NCBI RefSeq assembly: GCF_008369115.1
Contig: NZ_VOAZ01000001.1
Coordinates: 992,001 to 1,056,000, forward strand
Direction of reading: 5' to 3'
DNA length: 64,000 bases
From: Psychrobacter sp. ANT_WB68
GTDB lineage: Bacteria; Pseudomonadota; Gammaproteobacteria; Pseudomonadales; Moraxellaceae
Both the position numbers and the translations under genes were made by a program. Shown here in pieces: positions 63,399 to 64,000 of this stretch. A model generated the notes under the pieces. The model saw nothing but the letters and a program-made list of their open reading frames with translations. It ran no database searches and had not been told where the DNA came from. Position 1 is the first letter of the stretch, and each line of letters opens with the position of its first letter.

Positions 63399-64000
63399 TT
63401 ATTTGACTCGCATCACGCGGCTTTCGCTTTGCTTGATATATTTCTCAGCAAGCTCTGGCATATCTTTCTTCAAGCGGCTACTGTCAAAGCGGTTGCTGAC
63501 TTGGACCTTGTAAGTAGCGACCACCTCACCATCGATTGCCAAGGCTTCGTTGTCTTGTATCTGACAAATTAGGTCGGTCTGGGCGAGCTCAAGCGCGGCT
63601 TTTACTTCTTTTTCCTGCGCCTTTAATGATTCGTAATGCTCAAAAACTTTGGCAGCTTCGCTATCTGGCTCGACATCAAGCGTCGTATCAGGATTGTGGC
63701 GTGGGTACTTATCCTTGGCGTTCTGCAGCGTGGTAGCGTCAGGCTCAACACCTGCTAATACGTTATTGGTCCAGAAGCTTTCAGCTGCTTCAAACAAGTA
63801 ATCAATAAAGTCCTGGTGACGTTCAATTTTGTACTGGCGGTATTTGTTGCCACCAATCAGCACAGCCATATGACAGACTTGCGTATCAGTCACACCCATA
63901 TACCACTGAGCTTGGCACTGGTACTGGTCCGGCACTTCGTCTGATTCTTCTAAGCCCCAATTTTTACCAACGTACTCAGATGCGGTCTTAATCTCGACAA
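63399..64000 (-). CDS. YqaJ-like phage recombination exonuclease, 5' part beyond the window
   Basis: The frame runs on without a stop to the window edge, so the start is not visible; an apparent GTG start at 63935 is internal. About 200 C-terminal residues are seen. They include VEIKTA (the catalytic Lys of the D-ExK nuclease motif), AQWYMGVTDTQVCHMAVLIGG, and the YKIERHQDFIDYLFEAAESFW helix typical of YqaJ/lambda-exo-like enzymes. The tail has a coiled Glu/Lys region. It processes double-strand ends 5' to 3' for the RecT partner downstream. Confidence 0.92.
   Translation of the reverse strand, partial: VEIKTASEYVGKNWGLEESDEVPDQYQCQAQWYMGVTDTQVCHMAVLIGGNKYRQYKIERHQDFIDYLFEAAESFWTNNVLAGVEPDATTLQNAKDKYPRHNPDTTLDVEPDSEAAKVFEHYESLKAQEKEVKAALELAQTDLICQIQDNEALAIDGEVVATYKVQVSNRFDSSRLKKDMPELAEKYIKQSESRVMRVK

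Noticed and set aside
63399..63935. A 178-residue complete gene starting at GTG 63935
   Set aside because: The frame continues upstream with the VEIKTA nuclease motif to the window edge, so the start lies outside.
1..64000. tRNA genes, rRNA genes, CRISPR arrays and full insertion sequences
   Set aside because: No tRNA T-arm signature, rRNA sequence, regular spacer-repeat array or transposase frame was found by reading both strands; short tRNA-like structures could be missed by eye.

Overview
The window reads as a chromosome segment of a Moraxellaceae gammaproteobacterium, most likely Psychrobacter. This rests on the protein sequences, the moderate-to-low GC content with AT-rich intergenic DNA, and gene neighbourhoods shared with Pseudomonas and Acinetobacter: M16 peptidases divergent from ftsY, low-molecular-weight phosphatase next to murB, dnaB-alr, ilvA divergent from rpiA, trpGDC, ahcY-metF. 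The genus is inferred from recognition, not from a search.

Layout. 1-4.6 kb: M16 zinc peptidases, a tiny lipoprotein, ftsY and ogt. 4.7-6.7 kb: a decayed flavin/iron-sulfur oxidoreductase whose intact paralogue lies at 30.5-32.4 kb. 6.7-9.3 kb: a ferrous-iron uptake operon (feoA, feoB and a 41-residue Cys-rich membrane protein) behind a good Fur box. 9.5-20.5 kb: housekeeping genes (yebC, K+ channel-like protein, ABC1 kinase, aroQ, cold-shock protein, DEAD-box helicase, a cytochrome-oxidase/copper pair with ccoS, DUF218 protein, murB, phosphatase, hslR). 20.6-29.9 kb: a PaiB-like protein, an excalibur protein, ilvA, rpiA, argF, alr, dnaB, pdxA. 29.9-33 kb: an insertion between pdxA and ksgA that carries a MITE-like element, short direct repeats and the intact flavoenzyme. 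33-44.7 kb: ksgA, apaH, gcr, two tandem acyl-CoA dehydrogenases, a PAS-GGDEF-EAL protein, rsmE. 45-47.4 kb: ahcY-metF behind a predicted S-adenosylhomocysteine riboswitch. 47.6-56.6 kb: TonB receptor, MscS channel, AlkA-type glycosylase, Smr protein, trpGDC. 56.6-59.8 kb: glnA behind a predicted sigma54 promoter with two NtrC-type sites, then a DUF4124 protein. 59.9-61.05 kb: a SIMPL protein and the 4.5S RNA gene ffs.

From about 61.1 kb to the end all genes lie on the minus strand in a tightly packed array of prophage early genes: YqaJ-type exonuclease (cut by the window end), RecT annealing protein, an unknown protein ending in a sliding-clamp-binding-like motif, a 40-residue CxxC microprotein, a DUF551 protein and an AlpA-like DNA-binding protein. 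The array begins just after ffs, so ffs is a candidate integration site.

The strongest regulatory calls are three sites not implied by gene annotation alone: the SAH riboswitch, the NtrC/sigma54 module of glnA and the Fur box of feoA. I found no tRNA, rRNA or CRISPR array. No wholly new system can be claimed. The best leads are the divergent flavoenzyme pair, with altered Fe-S spacing and missing canonical catalytic residues, and the small prophage proteins.
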